A DNA stretch of 64,000 nt from Lepraria neglecta (taxonomy: Eukaryota > Ascomycota > Lecanoromycetes > Lecanorales > Stereocaulaceae): NCBI GenBank assembly GCA_033220425.1, contig CM065653.1, positions 3,286,001-3,350,000 on the forward strand, written 5' to 3'. The notes under the pieces were generated by a model. It made no database searches, was not told the origin of the DNA, and was given only the letters and a program-made list of their open reading frames with translations. Positions 44,009 through 54,323 of this stretch are shown here, in pieces. Numbering within the stretch: the first letter of the stretch is position 1; each line of letters begins with the position of its first letter. The position numbers and the translations under genes were made by a program.

Positions 44009-45970
44009 ATGGCGTTTCGTCTCTGCAACAAACCCACTCTGGGGCTTCTGAACCTGGCGAAGAAGCCAACGATCTCAGGCCTGCAGATCCGCACTTTTGC
44101 AAATGTCGAAACCAATACTCCTCGCCAGGTTCCTACGCCTAGGCAGAGGCAGACACCAGTGTCTCATGACACTGCCAACTTGACCATCAGAGTGCGTATT
44201 CTGAGAAACGACTAGACGGGGCGGGAGACACTGACCGTATTTGCAGAATGGACCCGTCTTCAATGGCAAATCCTTCGGTGCAAAGTCCAACGTATCGGGC
44301 GAGGCGGTGTTCACTACCTCCCTTGTTGGCTACCCCGAATCATTGACAGATCCCTCCTACCGTGGACAAATTCTAGTCTTCACCCAGCCACTGATTGGAA
44401 ACTACGGCGTCCCATCCTCTGCTCGCGACGAGAACGGTCTCCTTCGATACTTCGAGTCTCCCAATATACAGGCTGTGGGCGTGGTGGTCGCTGATGTCGC
44501 TGAGAAATATTCACACTGGACTGCTGTTGAAAGTCTGAGCGAATGGTGTGCAAGAGAGGGTGTGCCAGCTATCTCGGGAGTTGATACTCGAGCTATTGTG
44601 ACATACCTCCGCGAACAGGGATCTTCTTTGGCCAAGATCACGGTTGGAGAGGAGTATGATGAAGAGCAGGATGAAGCCTTCGTCGATCCGGAACAAATCA
44701 ATTTGGTAAGACTTCGTCATAGGCCTTGGCTTAGATTGAAGGTCTAGCAATTGCTAACTGCTATCTAGGTTCGCAAGGTTTCCACCAAAGCTCCCTTCCA
44801 TGTCAGCTCCGGTACCGGCGACCTGCATGTTGCAGTCATCGATTGTGGTGTGAAGGAAAATATCCTGAGGAGCCTGGTAGGCCGTGGGTGCAGTGTGACT
44901 TGCTTCCCATTTGACTACCCGATCGAAAAAGTGGCACATCACTTCGATGGAGTATTCAGTAGGTTCTATCGGCTTCCAATGCTTTTGGCAATAGACGTCT
45001 AATCACTCACGCTCTTACAGTCTCGAATGGTCCCGGTGATCCCACGCATTGCGTGGATACTGTCCAAAGTCTCCGTGCTCTCATCAATTCAAGCCAGATC
45101 CCAATAATGGGTAAGTCAAGCATAAAATCTATCATTCCGCTCGGGTTCTGACGATTTCAAGGCATCTGTCTTGGTCATCAGCTGGTAGCCCTTGCTGTGG
45201 GAGCCAAGACTATCAAGCTCAAGTATGGCAACCGGTGAGAACGGACGTTTAACCCTCCAGCGAAACATCTTGCTGATTCCTACTCTAGGGCCCACAACAT
45301 ACCTGCTGCACGTGACCCTCTCAAAGACCTGAATGTATAATATGGATGAAAGCTAACCGGGTTGTAGCTGGACCTTACAACTGGACGCTGTCATATAACT
45401 TCCCAGAACCAGTTCGTTTTCCTTTCCGAGTTTTTATAATTTCCCTTTCATACCCTAATTCTGAGCCGGAAATCTTTTCGTGATCATGAGACATGTCTTT
45501 GGGCTCAAAACCCATCTTAAAAGGGAAATGCTGACGCCGAAATCATTCAGTGGTTACGCCGTCGACGCTCAGACACTGCCTAGCGACTGGAAGGAGTACT
45601 TTGTGAATCGTGCGTTTCCTTGTCTAGACTAATCAAACGAAGACGAAGATGCTGACTGCCATCACCAGTGAATGACTCTAGCAACGAAGGCATTATCCAC
45701 AAGTCTCGCCCTATCTTCTCGACCCAATTCCACCCCGAAGCTCGCGGTGGTCCTCTCGACTCCTCTTATCTCTTTGATAGCTACCTCGAAAGCGTAGCAA
45801 GGTACAAGGAGAGCCAGACTATATTCCAGCCAAATAGGGACAATAAGCCAAGTCCCTTGCTGAAGGACCTTTTGGCGAAGGAGAGAGTGGGCGTTGCGCC
45901 GACTCTGGGAATGGAGAACATGGCAAGGGCTAATGGAGGGGAGACTGCTCAGGCTGCGAGTGCTGCTTAA
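44009..45970 (+). CDS. CPA1: Arginine-specific carbamoyl-phosphate synthase, small (glutaminase) subunit, mitochondrial
   Basis: It hydrolyses glutamine and channels ammonia to the large subunit for carbamoyl phosphate in arginine synthesis. Nine exons (44009-44191, 44247-44705, 44769-44958, 45021-45110, 45162-45234, 45289-45307, 45368-45411, 45551-45609, 45669-45970) join to 472 codons. The first 40 residues are basic and amphipathic ([10 protein letters not shown]...IRTFAN), a mitochondrial presequence as in Neurospora. The small-subunit domain has [25 protein letters not shown] and PLIGNYGVP. The class I glutaminase triad is present: nucleophile Cys in GICLGHQ, and His and Glu in FHPEARGGP; also [14 protein letters not shown] and FISNGPGDP. 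Intron 6 needs a GC donor (GCTGCACGT) to reach the conserved [21 protein letters not shown]; a GT donor three bases later would break the frame. Translation is likely controlled by the uORF at 43727-43880. Confidence 0.94.
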
Positions 45971-46270
45971 GATGATCTATGAAGGATTGATGATGAAGTT
46001 GGAGAAGATTTAGGATGCTAGTCGTGTTATTTCAACAGGGTAAATGGTCTGATATATACATTCTGTCAATCTACAGGAGTTCTGGCCATTGTAAATACAT
46101 TCCAAACTAGAAATGGCCTAGATATACGTCCCTCCAAGATAAGGGTTCAGAGTTAGATAAGTAATCGCAACCGAGGCCCTATCTCGATTCAAAGCTTCAT
46201 CCATCCATTCATCTTCCACCTCACAAAGCTTTCTCCCTTGCCACCATCCTTACCATCTCCAACAGCAACA
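45971..46270. other. Short intergenic region
   Basis: CPA1 3' region and isomerase leader. Nothing else is seen. Confidence 0.5.
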
Positions 46271-47172
46271 ATGCCTCCAATTCCACCCCTCTTCGTCCTC
46301 CCCATCACCCCCGCCGGCCGCATAACCTGCACGCAACCCTCCGCCCGAATCTACCTTCTAACCTTCGACTCCCCACCCGATAACCGCATGACCCCCGCCT
46401 TCTGCGCTACGTTGCTGCTCGCTCTCGACATCCTAGATCATAGGTTTCCAAAGGGCGTCGTTATTACGACATCAGGGATCCAGAAATTCTACAGCAATGG
46501 GTTGGACTACGATTCAGCCATCAAAACGAAAGGGTTCTTCGAGGATAGCTTGTATCCGCTTTGGAGAAGACTATTAACGTATGCCCCTCCTTCGCAGACT
46601 TCCACATTGATGTCACCTGGATGTTCATGGCCGATGCTCATAAATTGTCTGCATACAGCTACCCAATGCCCACCATAGCCCTAATCCCCGGCCACGCCTT
46701 CGCAGCCGGCTTCATGACAGCAATGATGCACGACTACCGCCTCATGAACCCCCACCGCGGCTACCTCTGCCTCAACGAACTCAACTTCGGCGCTCCTCTC
46801 AAGCCACCCATGGCCAGCATCTTCCGTCAAAAAGTCCCCAATCCTAATACTTTCCAGACAATGATATTAGAGAGCAAACGATATGGAGCATTGGAGGCTT
46901 TTAAAGAGGGGTTTTTGGATGGGCTGGGGGGCGTGGATGATGTGGTTGCTTTTGTGAATGAGTTGAGGCTGGTGGATCGGGCGAGCAGTGGGGTTTATGG
47001 ACAGTTGAAGGGGGAGATGTGGGGGGAGACTGTGGGGTATTTGGAAAATTCTAGGGGCGGGGAGGAGAGGGCTGAGAGCGAAGTCAACGAACAAGAGGCA
47101 AGAAAGGGGGTGGAGCTGAAGAGGGTGGAAGAGTGGGAGGCGAAAACTAAGACTGCGAAGTCGAAGTTGTGA
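46271..47172 (+). CDS. Peroxisomal enoyl-CoA hydratase/isomerase (delta3,delta2-enoyl-CoA isomerase type)
   Basis: A crotonase-fold protein of 273 residues in two exons, 46271-46578 and 46659-47172. Intron 1 is 80 nt; although one frame runs through part of it, splicing joins LLT to YPMPTIALIPGHAFAAGF, the conserved crotonase segment. The oxyanion-hole regions are SNGLDYD near residue 80 and GHAFAAGFMTAM near 120. LMNPHRGYLCLNELNFGAPL follows, as in the ECI family; the usual catalytic Glu is probably the one in LNELNFG. The C-terminus is AKSKL, a type 1 peroxisomal targeting signal. The enzyme would shift double bonds of unsaturated acyl-CoA during beta-oxidation. The start at 46271 is preferred over 46238 because MPPIPPLFVLP leads straight into the fold. 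Confidence 0.87.
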
Positions 47173-47735
47173 ATGGAGGAATGTTGTGCCAGCGCTACTT
47201 CTGCATCGGTTCGTATACCGTACCGCTGGAGGACATGAGTGCAGGCAACATGATACAACACTCGGATTACATCACCAATACCTTCGTCCCAACCAGCCTC
47301 GCAATCTCCAAGGTGGAAACGCTCCGACTACAGTGCCTACATTATATACCCTGTTCGTCTCTTGATTCTAAAGTCAACGATAAGCTGTAGAAGCCGTTTC
47401 AGAGCACGCGACCAACAAAGCAGCCTCTCCTACATACCAAAATCCACCACTTCGTCCGACATCGGCCCAGACAAACGGAACCGGCCGAATGGCTCTTGAC
47501 GCTACCAGGCCGTTCATTCGAAAACGGTGTCACTGCCTGGCATCATTAGGCAATCGCTCAATGACTCAATGACTGTGGAATTCTTCCGCCTGACATCGAG
47601 ATATTATTCTGCTTCGAGGTCTATACCGATGTTCTACACAAGGACCAATTCGAGCAACATGACCTCCAATCCCTCGTTCCACACGCATTATTCGCCTTTG
47701 CGAATACGAACCCTTGAGCCTAGCCATCTTTCACA
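47173..47735. other. Intergenic, nothing recognisable
   Basis: No gene or repeat is seen. Confidence 0.45.
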
Positions 47736-48456
47736 ATGGCATCTACCACCAACACATCCTCCTTACATACCCCCAACCTCCCACTAACCCTCATAAAAAC
47801 AACGCACCTCCTCACCCGCACAACGCTCAATCGCTCCCCGCGCGCTTTTCACATTCATAAACAAATGCTTCAACATCGGTCACAACCCTCCAGGCCACTC
47901 ATACCTGCCGTGGTCAGATACAACCCGCTTGCGAACACATGAGCAGCTCAGTGAAGAGATAGGACCTGAGGGTTTCACGTTTATCATGCTTGCTGAAGAT
48001 GCCGAAGGGGATGAAAAGGTGATGGCCACAGCGAGCGCGAAACCGTATACATCCCACAAAGCAGCAGCAAATGGCGAGAGGTCAGAATCCCTATTCAAGC
48101 GCCAACCTGGAACGGATAGAGAGCTGGAAAAATACAAGGCGTTGCCGAAATGGGAAGTCCTGGTTATGGTTGTTGACCCTGAGCTTCAAGGACGCGGTAT
48201 AGCGGGTCAATTGATGGGGATGACGGTTGAGGAAATCAAACGACGCTGTGTCACAGATCCGAAAGGAAAGGAAAGTGGGAAGGTCATGTTGATGTTGTCA
48301 TCTATGCAGGAGCTTAATGAGACTTATTATGCTAAGAGAGGGTGGACTACTACGGGCGTGAGGCGGTTTCAGCCGGGGACTATGGGGAGTAGGGACGGGT
48401 TTGGGGTTGTTGAGATGATGAAGATTGTTGATTTACAGGAGATGAGGTTCCTCTAG
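47736..48456 (+). CDS. GNAT-family N-acetyltransferase, with an apparent frameshift near the N-terminus
   Basis: The C-terminal 175 codons carry the GNAT core: FTFIMLAEDAEGDEKVMATASAKPY, then WEVLVMVVDPELQGRGIAGQLM with the acetyl-CoA loop Q-x-x-G-x-G/A as QGRGIAG near the middle, and ETYYAKRGWTTTGVRRF. The expected segment before it, starting about FINKCFNIGHNPPGHSYLPW, is in the same frame but has no ATG; that frame is closed by stops near 47790. The only good start, MASTTNTSSLHTPNL at 47736, is in another frame, and there is no GT between the two that could be a splice donor. A single-base indel at about 47820-47850 explains the data. The copy is therefore either disrupted or contains a sequence error. 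Substrate unknown. Confidence 0.65.
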
Positions 48457-48872
48457 GGATTCAATCTTTGGTGGTCTTGTCGGTAGTATTGCTGCTACAG
48501 TACTACCTAGTGCAGGGTTAAGCCTTTCAGACAATGTTAAAAATAGTTTAATGACAGTAAACGAGAGACGTTGATGTTAAAGTTGGTACCTTGATTGCTA
48601 TGTGACTAGTATGTTGTGGTTTTGCTAGATCCAACCGTATAGACATTGCATATGCTTTCATACCATAAAGACCGAAGAGATTCGCTCAAGATACACCCTG
48701 CTGGTGTTAAACAAAGCTCAAAAACGCCAATAAATATCAAGAAATTAAAGTCAAGTGTATGTCAAGAAATAAAGTATACCATGCCATATATTCCCAACCA
48801 AAAATCAATATACCAAAATACTTCCAAAGGAAGCATCTCCACAATCAAAACAATATATGCTGACTGTCATCA
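48457..48872. other. Convergent intergenic region, AT-rich
   Basis: It contains two 3' ends. Nothing recognisable is present. Confidence 0.45.
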
Positions 48873-51263
48873 TCAATTCACAGCCACTCCCCTCCTCTTC
48901 CCAAACATCCCCTTAAACCCTTTGGTGGGTGGTTGCCTTCCCTCCCTCGGCAACTTCGTGACACTACCATTTCCGGCCAGATGCATAGCATTCGTTCCCT
49001 TACTAACTTCCATCGGTCTCGGATAAACCCCCGCTTCAACCTCTCTGTGATAACTCGGGCCCCTGATCATAGGTGGCGGCGGTTTCTGCGATTTGCTATC
49101 CTTAGAGCGGGATGTAGCGGAGGCGTTGCTATCGCCACGAGCTCGTCGTGGGAAGGAGGAGTCTTGATTTTGTTGCTGGCGGGACTGCGAGCGCGAGCCT
49201 GGGTTCGAAGTGCGGGGTTTGGAGACTTTGAGTGACGTTTTGGAAGTGTCGGAGTCTTTGCGTTGTTGTTGATTTAGTTTTTCAGGGGATTTGTTGGATT
49301 CGTCCCGGAGCCGGGTTTGGGAAGCTGAGGATTGGATTTGTGAGTCCCGGTAGCGGTGGAGCGTGCGTTCCATGCTTGAGTTGCGGAGGATGGGGGCGGA
49401 GATGGACTCTTTCTTTACGTGTCCGGTTTGTTGCTGTGGTTGGTAAGGAGCAGGGTAAGAGGCGTCTGGTCGTGGTGTTTTTTCTTTCTTGCGGCCGCGG
49501 GCGCCGGCCTTCATTAGTTGGCCGATGTGTGGTTTCGTTTCTCTGTATTGGTCTAGGCCTGGTAGAGCAGGTAAGGGGCGGTTGAGGTTAGGCTCTCCGT
49601 TCTTTCGTAGTTTATTGGGTTGATCGCCTTCAGGCCTTGCACTGCGGAAGGAACTCCAGCTGCCTCGTCGCCGCAGGCCGGCTCCTTTCCACCACCCGTT
49701 GCCGCTGCGTCTGCTCATGCTGCTACTTCGGGATTCCGATCTTGACGGGCCGGATGCGGAGGACCTGCCTGAGCGCATGCTGTCTTGGCTTGCGCGAGGG
49801 CGAAGGTAGTTGTTTATGCTACTTGTGATGCTACCGGCTATACTGCCGGCTCTGCTTAATGGGCGGTCATCTTCGGTGTCGCTGTCCAGTCTTGCTCTTC
49901 TCGATCGCTTGGATGCTCGACTTGAGTTTCTTGCTGCTCGTCCACTCTTTTGGTATTTCTCTTCTGCAATTCGTAAGGCTACCTTATGGGCCTCCCATGC
50001 TTTCGCTTGAGGAGTGAGTTCCTCCTCTTGAGACGATGATTTGTCCGATGGGCGTCTCATATATTCCAGTCTCTTATCTTCGCCAGGTGTGATGATTGCG
50101 GAGGTCATTGCTGTAGATGTTGGACGGCCGTGGTTGTCGTACTCAGTATTTGACCGCGTAGTTGACTTGCTAGAGCCTCCCGACTGCTCGCTGTAATCTA
50201 AACGCGTTGCTGAAGAGGATTCCGGTCGAACGTTCTCAGTGTCTCGGTTCGCACGGAATGCAGGGTGGTCCGCGTCTTTAGGCCTCGATCGAGAATTTTG
50301 TACAATTGTAGCGTGGACTGGCGGCAGGTACTCAATAGCAGTGGCGCTTCTCGCTTGCGAAGGACTCCTGGAACTGGCAGAATCCACTTCTTTCCGCTTG
50401 CCAAGGGCTTTGCTCGACATCTTTGTGTGCGTAGGCTCGATTGGTTCCATCTTGGGGCTATAGGTATCCGATGGTCTGCGTTTACCCGCCAGAAGGTCGA
50501 AGTTAGCGGGAAGATGTCCCTGTTTGGGGACGTAGGTCTGTGCCTCTGGTTTGGGTCCAAACAGTGGAACCTCTTCTGTGGGCCGACGCGCGGAGTATCG
50601 TCGTAGTTGCATCTTCCCAGACGGGTCCTTTTGCGGATCTTCCTTTCGAAGAACGGCCGACTTGCCCATTCGAATTTCTGCTTGTTGTGCTGCCACCTTC
50701 CGCCGCTCCGGTTCTGCTCCTCTTACCATCAACCTTCGTGCTTCATCTTCAGCTTTCCTAGCAGCAGCCTTTTGCTCTTTCTCACTCAGTCGAGGCTCGG
50801 AGCGAGGTATTGATTTCGGCGCTTTGACCTCCACTCTCGCCTTCACCTCCGTTGCACGGATTTGGGCTACATGTTTTGCCTTCTTCTGCTCCTCGAACTT
50901 CCTCCTCAAGATCTCCCCATGCTCCGGCTCTTCGTCTGGATCTGGAGGATTCGTCTCATTGACGATGATCGCACAAGCTTCCCTTAGGTCGGATATGAGT
51001 GAGGAGTTCAGGAGTGGCCGCTCCATCTCGGATTCTGTAGGACTGTAGGGAGGGGAAGTATCGACGTCGTAATCTGCACCGAGTTCAATGACCGGTGACG
51101 CTGGCTTCTTTAGACGAGTTAGCTGTAGTCCATGCTTTGCTGATATTTCTAACAATGGACTGCTCAAAAGTCCGGAAACATTCGAAGCGAGGTGAGGGGT
51201 CCATAGCAGGATTCTTACCAGTCGCAGCGAAGACAAGGAGAATTTCTTCTTAGTGAGCCCCAT
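48873..51263 (-). CDS. Large, basic, Ser/Arg-rich disordered protein of unknown function
   Basis: The frame is open for 849 codons from 51422, but the likely start is the ATG at 51263 (MGLTKKKFSLSSL). An in-frame 96-nt stretch at 51218-51123 has perfect intron ends (GTAAGA..CTACAG); removing it joins LSSLRL to LTRLKKPASP and leaves 764 codons. Residues about 70-190 contain a charged helix (LRRKFEEQKKAKHVAQIRATEVKAR, later EKEQKAAARKAEDEARRL). The rest is low-complexity: SRSPSQARS, RSGRSSASGPSRSESRSSS, Pro/Gln tracts, and a GRGRKKEKTPR-like basic patch. It ends KGFKGMFGKRRGVAVN. No known domain is visible. Such composition is common in nuclear or cell-cortex scaffold proteins, but the role is unknown. 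Frequent Ser-Pro and Arg-Ser pairs would be phosphorylation sites. Confidence 0.75.
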   Translation of the reverse strand: MGLTKKKFSLSSLRLVRILLWTPHLASNVSGLLSSPLLEISAKHGLQLTRLKKPASPVIELGADYDVDTSPPYSPTESEMERPLLNSSLISDLREACAIIVNETNPPDPDEEPEHGEILRRKFEEQKKAKHVAQIRATEVKARVEVKAPKSIPRSEPRLSEKEQKAAARKAEDEARRLMVRGAEPERRKVAAQQAEIRMGKSAVLRKEDPQKDPSGKMQLRRYSARRPTEEVPLFGPKPEAQTYVPKQGHLPANFDLLAGKRRPSDTYSPKMEPIEPTHTKMSSKALGKRKEVDSASSRSPSQARSATAIEYLPPVHATIVQNSRSRPKDADHPAFRANRDTENVRPESSSATRLDYSEQSGGSSKSTTRSNTEYDNHGRPTSTAMTSAIITPGEDKRLEYMRRPSDKSSSQEEELTPQAKAWEAHKVALRIAEEKYQKSGRAARNSSRASKRSRRARLDSDTEDDRPLSRAGSIAGSITSSINNYLRPRASQDSMRSGRSSASGPSRSESRSSSMSRRSGNGWWKGAGLRRRGSWSSFRSARPEGDQPNKLRKNGEPNLNRPLPALPGLDQYRETKPHIGQLMKAGARGRKKEKTPRPDASYPAPYQPQQQTGHVKKESISAPILRNSSMERTLHRYRDSQIQSSASQTRLRDESNKSPEKLNQQQRKDSDTSKTSLKVSKPRTSNPGSRSQSRQQQNQDSSFPRRARGDSNASATSRSKDSKSQKPPPPMIRGPSYHREVEAGVYPRPMEVSKGTNAMHLAGNGSVTKLPREGRQPPTKGFKGMFGKRRGVAVN

Positions 51264-52814
51264 GGTGACGGTACTAAGGCTGAGGATCAACCTCGCTGGG
51301 CCCGTCGAGGGGTTACAGCGTCGCCAATATGAGCCGTGAAGTGGTGGAAGCTGGAGCGAAACAGCTATAATATTATTTTGGCCCAAGAATCCTGATATTA
51401 AGATTGCGCACGTGAGTCGCAAATTGTCAATTGGCTTGAGTCATTAAAGATATACAAGAATTGTAGAGCAGTAAACCAGAAGAAGAAGAGGAAGAAGATG
51501 ATGATGGCAATCGTGCGATGGGCACCACAATCTCTCCTCTGTGCCTTTGCCGGTCCTTGGTACAAAAAAACCAACAAGGTGCCCAAGGAGTAGCACATCG
51601 ACGATGGCGTTCCGGCAAGACATGACCAATGAAAAGGGGCAAATTAACATGGTTAAGGTCGAGCCCGCTGTTTGGCGCGCTTTAAGGTCTTTAGGGTTCG
51701 ATTTAATCCCGGTACGCATCGGTTCGTACCTGCCGAGGTCTCGGTAGGTTCTGCAATTTGTCAAAATATACCGTTCCAGACTCCGATCTGCAGGTGCGAG
51801 AGTTACTTTGGGGCAAGGCAGATTTTGCATATTATTATACCTCATCTACTTTGTCCCTTTTATACAGACTGCAGAGATATATTAAAAGAAGAGATGATGA
51901 CCAGGCATCCAACGCTAAATGACTTTAAAAGCATCAAGTTGTTGGTGATGCTGAAATTGCATTTACACTTTCTGGTAGCACCCAAAAAAGCAGACACTGG
52001 CTGGAGAAGAAGAAAACGCAACAGTTCGAAGAGAACCAAAAGAACTGCTCATTAATGGTTCTCGTTATGCTTAGATTGCGATGCTAAGATGAAAATGTAC
52101 GAAAGAGGGTACTGTCGAACGTGTCATGGAGCCGTGCTATCTCCTCTCCTTCAGAATGACACTTTTCTTTTCTTTTCGAAAGTCTTCCCCCACTCAATGG
52201 TCATTGGCCGTAACGACGCAGGCGTATTCACACTGTTTTAAGCTTTGAGCATTTGGGCACTCTGAGATGTATGCATCCGCCCAAGAGCTCGAGTTGATTA
52301 TCAGGTAATTCAGATTTACGTCACTTTTGCCATTGAGCAGATGCATATATGTATCCTTCACCCTTACTAGCCGAAATCCGCCCCTTTATTTGTCAGCATC
52401 CGGCTCTCTTGTGAAGCAATAACACGAAAGAAATCATATACACAGCGGGAAAGGGCTACATCAGGTCTCTTCTAGCTGGAATGCTACAATCGCTATTTTA
52501 CGAAAGGTCTCCTTATGTGTTCAATTGTAGTTGGTCACAATTGTGCTCCTAATTCCCAGCTTTTGATTCAGAATCCATCAGTCATGCCGCTTAGGACCAT
52601 GAAGTGAATCTCAGCAAAATCTTGGGCTAAAGTCTCCAATTTGACGCCACTTCTTTCAATCCTTGCTTGCCATACTCCTCGTCAATCCCAGACTTACAAT
52701 CGTTTTGCTATCTAATCATTTGCAAGTCATTCTGACCTCGAAGTCTGATCCCACATCCTTGCTACATCTTCCAGCATCGACGCTTGATACGAGCCGTACT
52801 ATTTTCAAGCTATC
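51264..52814. other. Gene-poor, AT-rich interval at the edge of the accessory region
   Basis: No gene is supported. From about 51820 onward TA and AT steps are frequent and open frames are short and not protein-like, which would fit degraded repeats. No terminal repeats are seen. Confidence 0.4.
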
Positions 52815-53810
52815 ATGTTCCAGATAGACAACGAATTGAAGGCTCTTGCCACGACTGGCTCTCCCCACGACTGGCTCTCCGCGTTTGAAATGCTTCGAAA
52901 AAGTAGTCCTCCGGGGATTCTTGGATGGAGTCCCAGCAAATCTGAAGCTTTAGGATCTGAAACCTCCCGATGCGGACGATGTGGGATCTGAAGAGCGTGA
53001 AGCAAAATTTGAAGCGAGCCTAAACACTCTGGCAGAGGAGCTCAAAGCCAATCCAGAACAAATCGAGACCACTCATAGGGCCTTCGACGCGCCAATAGGA
53101 CTGAGCTTAGTGGACGGAATACAAAGAACGGGCAAGACCTTTGTAGCCATCCTTCAGGCACTGACTGCCGTTTCACTCGGCCACAAAGTCCTCATGTGTG
53201 CTCATACAAATAGGATGTTCGAGATCAGGGACATGTTCAGCAAACACCGGCCATCGATGCCGAATGGTGAAATGCCTAAGGTCTATCTGTCAGTGAGTCT
53301 TTGGTGGGAAGGCTACCAGAGCAAGATTTTTAATATAGCGGAGGCTAGCCACGAGTCTGACAGCGCAATGCGGGTAAGTGATGAGAATGAGAGCACGAGA
53401 TTATCGCTGAGAACCAGATAGATCACTCTAGACCACGGAGTCTAGAAAGTTCTTCGGGAGAACATCCGCGTCCTAGAAACAGCTGAAATCCAGGCCCTGC
53501 TCAGAAACTGCCGCCGCTACCATCCAGATCTCCAGCGTCTTGTCGAATCGCAGGAGCTGTGGGATATGCTACCAGAAATGCAAGGCTATCCTTCAGATAG
53601 AGAACAAGAACGATTCGTCCACCTCTACAACAAGCTGTACTTCTAAGTGATTGAGGAAGCCGACGTGATCATTACTTCATGCCAAAGTTTCACGTGTCGA
53701 AGACTGGGATCGAGAAAAGCTGTGGAGTCTTTCCTAGACCTTCCAAATCCTCATTTACATGTCAGAAGACGAATCTCAGCTCAGAACAGATGATAAATTT
53801 AGCGGCTAGC
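52815..53810 (+). pseudogene. Degenerate UPF1/DNA2-like superfamily 1 helicase
   Basis: Three frames together resemble the start of a fungal NAM7/DNA2-type helicase. The piece 52815-52990 has MFQIDNELKALATTG. The piece 52981-53421 carries LSLVDGIQRTGKTFVAILQALTAV..GHKVLMCAHTNR, which is motif I with the usual GPPGTGKT changed to GIQRTGKT, followed by motif Ia-like AHTNR. After stops at 53419-53421 and a further TAG, a third piece to about 53650 reads NIRVLETAEIQALLRNCRRYHPDLQ. After another TAA comes EEADVIITSCQS, a typical pre-motif-II segment. Later helicase motifs are absent. The altered P-loop and several stops mean it cannot be functional. Confidence 0.6.
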
Positions 53811-54323
53811 TATTATTAGGATTCTACTTCTTTTCTTTGTACATCTATCTACTAAAGTAGCAAAAATTAGAGGTAGGAGCAGCAGGAAGTAGAGGGCGGC
53901 GAGGTCGAGACTAGCCGGATACGATACGCTTTACCGCAAGAGGTAAATCGAGGTAGGATCTGGTGCATGATTTTATCCTTTCTCATCGTAATACCTCTCT
54001 AAACTGGTGCAGTGGCAGCCTACGATGCCTTGATGGACATAACGTCATTCCGGTAATCTCACGTTCACTACATAAAGATACAGGTCAAACAGCTTCCAGC
54101 AGCGCGCTGTTCGTGAGGGGTCTTTATGAGTCGTGGTTAGAAGAGGGCAACACAATGCATCTTTGCGATCTTATGCTAATCTGGAGCTCACATAACACTA
54201 CTCAGCGGACAGCCATGCTAGACTTCAGCCCAGATGGTGGCTTGGTCAGAGATAATTTCCACATTCCCGCTGCCGTTATAGTTCCATGGAAGTATCGCAT
54301 TTTGGATTGGATACTCATCGGCT
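53811..54323. other. Interval with AT-rich patch and an unrecognised open frame
   Basis: At 53815-53960 there is an AT-rich then purine-rich stretch (TAGCTATTATTAGGATTC, later GAGGTCGAGACTAGCCGG) that looks like transposon remnant. A plus-strand frame at 53963-54367 gives 134 residues including GGLVRDNFHIPAAVIVPW; it overlaps the convergent gene at 54324 and its family is unknown. Confidence 0.35.

Noticed and set aside
46238-46678. Reading the enoyl-CoA isomerase gene as two overlapping frames without an intron
   Set aside because: Splicing at 46578/46659 restores the conserved crotonase segment exactly; the unspliced frame ends in unrelated residues.
51680-51720. Another B-box-like GGGTTCGATTT
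   Set aside because: The T-stem does not pair properly and no cloverleaf forms around it.
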